A stretch of DNA of 26,717 nt, taken from the NCBI GenBank assembly GCA_023433205.1, contig JAEZDS010000224.1, positions 1 to 26,717 of the forward strand. The letters run 5' to 3'. The stretch is from Bacteroidota bacterium (GTDB lineage Bacteria; Bacteroidota; Bacteroidia; B-17B0; Aurantibacillaceae). Made by a program: the position numbers and the translations under genes. The notes under the pieces are model-generated. The model ran no database searches. It saw only the letters and a program-made list of their open reading frames with translations, and had not been told where the DNA came from. Of this stretch, positions 23,712-26,717 are shown piece by piece (positions within the stretch are counted from its first letter, which is position 1; the number at the start of each line of letters is the position of its first letter).

Positions 23712-26315
23712 ATGCGCCACCTGGCGCTTCACAAAAGTACCCCATCGGCCTTGATAATAGCGCCCCATAGCCTGAGAATTTTCTTATCGGCACTGTTAAT
23801 ATCTGCTGGCCTGCCGTGGTTAAACGGCCAAACCATGCCTGCAGATACGTTAAAAAAGGTTATGGCTGACACTTTAACTGATTCGGGCGTACAACTGGAG
23901 GAGAAGGTGCGTTACGAGGCAAGTGACAGTGTTGTTGCAATACCAGGCGAGGGCAGGGTTTTTTTATACGGAGATGCCTGGGTGGAGTATGGCAGCATGA
24001 AAATGCAGGCGGCCGTGCTTGAGATAGATTATTCAACCAATATTGTGAAAGCTTATGGCAGAAACGACAGTCTTGGCAACAGACAGGGCACTCCTGTGTT
24101 TAAAGAGGGTTCCGAAACCATGGAGGCCGACACAATCAAATACAATTTAAAAACAAAAAAAGGAAAGATCTACAACGCGCTCACCAAACAGGGAGAGCTG
24201 CTGGTGATAGGCAATGAGATCAAAAAGGACAGCAACGATATCATTTACATGAAAAACATGAAATGTATTCCCTGTCAGGAAGCAGATGCAAAGACCATTT
24301 TTCGCGCTACAAGGGCCAAAATCATTCCAGACGATAAAATTGTGACAGGACCCATGTATCTTGAGATTGCGGGGGTTCCTACTCCGCTGGGATTACCTTT
24401 TGGATTTTTCCCCAATACCAAAAAACAACATAATGGCATTGTATTACCATCTTATGGCTATTCACCCGAGCAGGGATTTTTTCTGCGCGATGGGGGTTTT
24501 TATCTGGGGTTTAGTGAGAAGACAGACATGACGATCAGGGGTGATATTTATGCCAATGGCAGCTGGAAGCTGGGTGCCGAAAATAATTATTACGTGCTTT
24601 ATAAAAGTCGCGGCAGAACCTTTGTGAGTTACACGCGGTTTTTTCAGGGAGAAAAAGAAATTCCGGCGGAAACACCCAATGAACCCAATGCATTCAGGCG
24701 AAACGACGCCTATGTTATAGAGTGGCAGCACACGCAGGATAACAAAAGCAATCCCTCTGTGCGTTTCAGTGCCAATGTGAACTTCAGAAACAACCAAACC
24801 TTCAACAGGCTTACTTCGGTGAACAGCGGACAGTTTCTTCAAAACACCTTTCAGTCGAATATTGTTTTCTCAAAAACCTGGAAGTTCGGCGTGCTCAGCC
24901 TTAACGGAATACACAGTCAGAACTCCCTTACCAAAAGAATGGATCTTACTTTGCCGGCACTGACATTTAATGTTAACAGGTTTTACCCATTCAGGCGCGC
25001 CAATGTTACGAGGCAAAATGTGTTTGATAAAATACAGATGCATTATGTTTTTGAGGCGCGGAATTCAATAACCGGGCATGAGGATAGTATTTTTACCGGT
25101 GACATCAGTGAGCGCCTTCGTAATGGCGTCAGGCATTCGTTACCCATATCCACAAACTTCAATATTCTTAAATATATAACCGCCACCCCGGCCCTTAACC
25201 TGAATTCGTACATGTACACTAAATCGCTTCGCAAAGATTTTGTAACAGATGAACTGGGCCGTGAGGCGGTTATTGCCCGCACAGTTGATGGCGGAGCCAT
25301 AGGATACGACGCAAACTTCAGCACCAGCTTTAATACGCAGGTTTATTTTGATTACGTTTTCAGGAAGGGGAAAGTGAAACAGATCCGGCACCTGATGATT
25401 CCCACAATTTCATATAATTATCGTCCAGATTTTGGACAACCTCAACTGGGATTTTATCGCCAGGTGCAGTTCGACAGCACCGGACGTACCCAGTTATACA
25501 GCATTTTTGAGCAGGGCGTATTTGGCGGACCGGCAGCGGGGAAAATAAACGGCCTCAGCTTTAATCTCAGCAATAATGTTGAGGGCAAATTCAAGCAGAG
25601 AAGTGACACGGGCGTTGTTTTTAAGAAGACCACGCTGATTCAGAACCTGGGTGTAGTGGGTGGCTATAACTTTGCCGCAGACAGTTTTAAGATGCAGCCC
25701 CTGAACATCAGCATGCGTACGTTAGTGTTCAAATACTTTGACGTTGTGGCCTCATCGCTTTTCAACCCTTATGAGCTGAATACCGTGACCCGGCGCGATC
25801 GTAATGTTTATCTGTGGCAGAGCGACGGACGCCTGGCGCGGTTCAGCAGTGGCAATATTGCCGTTAGCACCTCATTAGGTAGCGACATGCTGCAGGCCTT
25901 AAAGAATATCCGCCGGCCTTCCGATCAGAGTAATGCCGCTGAAAGGGGAGGCGAGGTGCGGAGCGATGAACCAATGGAGAAGCTGCCCTGGACCCTCAGG
26001 GTGAGTTACAACCTTCTTTTATCAAACCCCGACGATCGGCGGATCCAGCCTAATCACGCACTGAATTTCAGTGCCGACATGACGCCCACAAAGTACTGGA
26101 AGGTGGGCGTTACAAGTGGATTTGATTTTAATACCCAAAAATTGAGTTATACCCGGGTAAGTATTTACCGTGATCTTAAGTGTTGGGAAGCCCGGATTGA
26201 CTGGGTGCCATTAGGGGTACAAAAAAGTTACATGGTATCTCTTAACATGAAGCTTTCAATGCTTAGTGATTTTAAGATCCCGCGCCAGAGGCAGTGGTTT
26301 GATAACATGCAATAA
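23712..26315 (+). CDS. lptD: LPS-assembly outer-membrane protein LptD, Bacteroidota type
   Basis: Outer-membrane component inserting lipopolysaccharide into the outer leaflet. It has 867 residues from the ATG. The signal region (LRIFLSALLISAGLPWLNGQ) is followed by an OstA/LptA-like jellyroll (about 60-230) with repeated short strands such as GDAWVEYGSMKMQAAVLEID and GSETMEADTIKYN, and then a long beta-barrel rich in alternating hydrophobic and aromatic strands. MKCIPC (Cys185, Cys188) followed by FRATRAKIIPDDKIVTGP and GLPFGFFPN is the conserved junction in LptD of this phylum. The open frame begins at 23622, but the first 30 codons overlap the amidase 5' end and no signal peptide would follow. 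The TTG at 23751 is an alternative start. Neighbouring rfaE2 fits LPS biogenesis. Confidence 0.9.
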   Translation: MRHLALHKSTPSALIIAPHSLRIFLSALLISAGLPWLNGQTMPADTLKKVMADTLTDSGVQLEEKVRYEASDSVVAIPGEGRVFLYGDAWVEYGSMKMQAAVLEIDYSTNIVKAYGRNDSLGNRQGTPVFKEGSETMEADTIKYNLKTKKGKIYNALTKQGELLVIGNEIKKDSNDIIYMKNMKCIPCQEADAKTIFRATRAKIIPDDKIVTGPMYLEIAGVPTPLGLPFGFFPNTKKQHNGIVLPSYGYSPEQGFFLRDGGFYLGFSEKTDMTIRGDIYANGSWKLGAENNYYVLYKSRGRTFVSYTRFFQGEKEIPAETPNEPNAFRRNDAYVIEWQHTQDNKSNPSVRFSANVNFRNNQTFNRLTSVNSGQFLQNTFQSNIVFSKTWKFGVLSLNGIHSQNSLTKRMDLTLPALTFNVNRFYPFRRANVTRQNVFDKIQMHYVFEARNSITGHEDSIFTGDISERLRNGVRHSLPISTNFNILKYITATPALNLNSYMYTKSLRKDFVTDELGREAVIARTVDGGAIGYDANFSTSFNTQVYFDYVFRKGKVKQIRHLMIPTISYNYRPDFGQPQLGFYRQVQFDSTGRTQLYSIFEQGVFGGPAAGKINGLSFNLSNNVEGKFKQRSDTGVVFKKTTLIQNLGVVGGYNFAADSFKMQPLNISMRTLVFKYFDVVASSLFNPYELNTVTRRDRNVYLWQSDGRLARFSSGNIAVSTSLGSDMLQALKNIRRPSDQSNAAERGGEVRSDEPMEKLPWTLRVSYNLLLSNPDDRRIQPNHALNFSADMTPTKYWKVGVTSGFDFNTQKLSYTRVSIYRDLKCWEARIDWVPLGVQKSYMVSLNMKLSMLSDFKIPRQRQWFDNMQ

Positions 26316-26335
26316 CGCGCAGACCTGCTTGCGCG
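26316..26335. terminator. Possible hairpin between convergent lptD and rfaE2
   Basis: CGCGCA (26316-26321) and TGCGCG (26330-26335) form a perfect 6-bp GC-rich stem with an 8-nt loop directly after the lptD stop. No T-run follows. Confidence 0.35.
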
Positions 26336-26347
26336 CCCTCTGCAAAA

Positions 26348-26717
26348 CTATCCCTTCAGTTTTTTTACCAGCGCCGTTGTAGAGAATCCGTGCATCAGAG
26401 GAATAGTAAGTACTCTTCCGCCGTAAGCCTGAACAATGTCATATCCCGCAATTTGTTCAATTTTGTAATCGTTTCCTTTCACAAGAACATCGGGCTTCAA
26501 TAGTTTAATCAGTTCGTATGGAGTATCATCCGAGAACGGAACAATCAGATCAACACAGGCAAGTGACGCCAAAACCGTTGTTCTTGCCTCAAGTGAATTA
26601 AGCGGCCTTTCAGTCCCTTTATTCAGCCGTCTTACTGAATCGTCGCTGTTAACCGCTACAACCAGGAAATCGCCCAGATCACGTGCCTGGCTCAGGTAAT
26701 CAACGTGACCGGGATGC
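26348..26717 (-). CDS. rfaE2: D-glycero-beta-D-manno-heptose 1-phosphate adenylyltransferase (RfaE2/HldE C-terminal type), 5' end outside the window
   Basis: Partial gene: the last 122 codons are present and the 5' part lies beyond base 26717. The visible part starts with the nucleotidyltransferase motif HPGH and continues VDYLSQARDLGDFLVVAVNS. It then shows ERPLNSLEARTTVLASLACV, VKGNDY and the terminal GFSTTALVKKLKG, all characteristic of the heptose-phosphate adenylyltransferase branch of the cytidylyltransferase superfamily. The enzyme makes ADP-heptose for the LPS core. About 35-40 N-terminal residues should be missing. Whether the complete protein also carries a RfaE1 kinase domain cannot be told from here; a stand-alone protein is common in this phylum. 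Convergent with lptD, 32 bp apart. Confidence 0.9.
   Translation of the reverse strand, partial: HPGHVDYLSQARDLGDFLVVAVNSDDSVRRLNKGTERPLNSLEARTTVLASLACVDLIVPFSDDTPYELIKLLKPDVLVKGNDYKIEQIAGYDIVQAYGGRVLTIPLMHGFSTTALVKKLKG

Noticed and set aside
1..26717. tRNA, rRNA, CRISPR array, insertion sequence or prophage
   Set aside because: No T-loop or anticodon-arm pattern, no regularly spaced repeats, and no transposase, integrase or phage structural protein seen on reading both strands.

Overview
The window looks like a chromosomal segment of a member of the Bacteroidota. The signs are a short primary sigma factor of 288 residues, a Bacteroidota-type FabI, an OmpA-family protein built like PorE (TPR, beta-propeller, carboxypeptidase-regulatory-like domain, OmpA), a Bacteroidota-type LptD, and several matches to the phylum's -7 promoter element TAnnTTTG. 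No insertion sequence, prophage, CRISPR array, tRNA or rRNA was recognised. Most of the window is housekeeping DNA.

Layout. 1-5.3 kb: a DUF420 membrane protein with an early stop (-), fabI (-), a GT87-like membrane glycosyltransferase (+), recN (-) and rpoD (+) with a strong terminator. 5.4-9.3 kb: a small lipoprotein, then a two-gene unit of an exported TPR protein and the PorE-like protein, all (+). 9.3-10.9 kb: about 1.5 kb with no credible gene and a marked excess of C over G on the + strand. 10.9-14.7 kb: SAM methyltransferase, mnmG, a thioredoxin-fold protein without CxxC, and rpiB, all (-). 14.7-15.3 kb: an AT-rich intergenic region of 568 bp. 15.3-20.8 kb: a tight three-gene unit of an exported MORN-repeat protein, a soluble six-PAS histidine kinase and a LytTR response regulator, closed by a good terminator. 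20.9-26.7 kb: radA (+), an Amidase_3/SPOR cell-wall amidase (-), lptD (+), and the 3' part of rfaE2 (-).

The most interesting signal is a cluster of three 16-bp palindromes resembling the ParB-binding site parS (consensus TGTTTCACGTGAAACA). They lie at 9882-9897, 10845-10860 and 11757-11772, about 0.9-1.0 kb apart. The first two lie in the gene-free region; the second and third bracket the methyltransferase gene, and the third overlaps the mnmG stop and the methyltransferase start. Together with mnmG (gidA), which borders oriC in some other bacteria, this suggests a centromere-like, origin-proximal locus. No convincing DnaA-box cluster was found, so calling it an origin is only a hypothesis.

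Functionally the right-hand part is rich in envelope genes (MORN protein, amidase, LptD, RfaE2). The left-hand part mixes lipid synthesis, recombination repair and transcription initiation. Several genes (radA, mnmG, the methyltransferase, the thioredoxin-like gene) seem to start at TTG.
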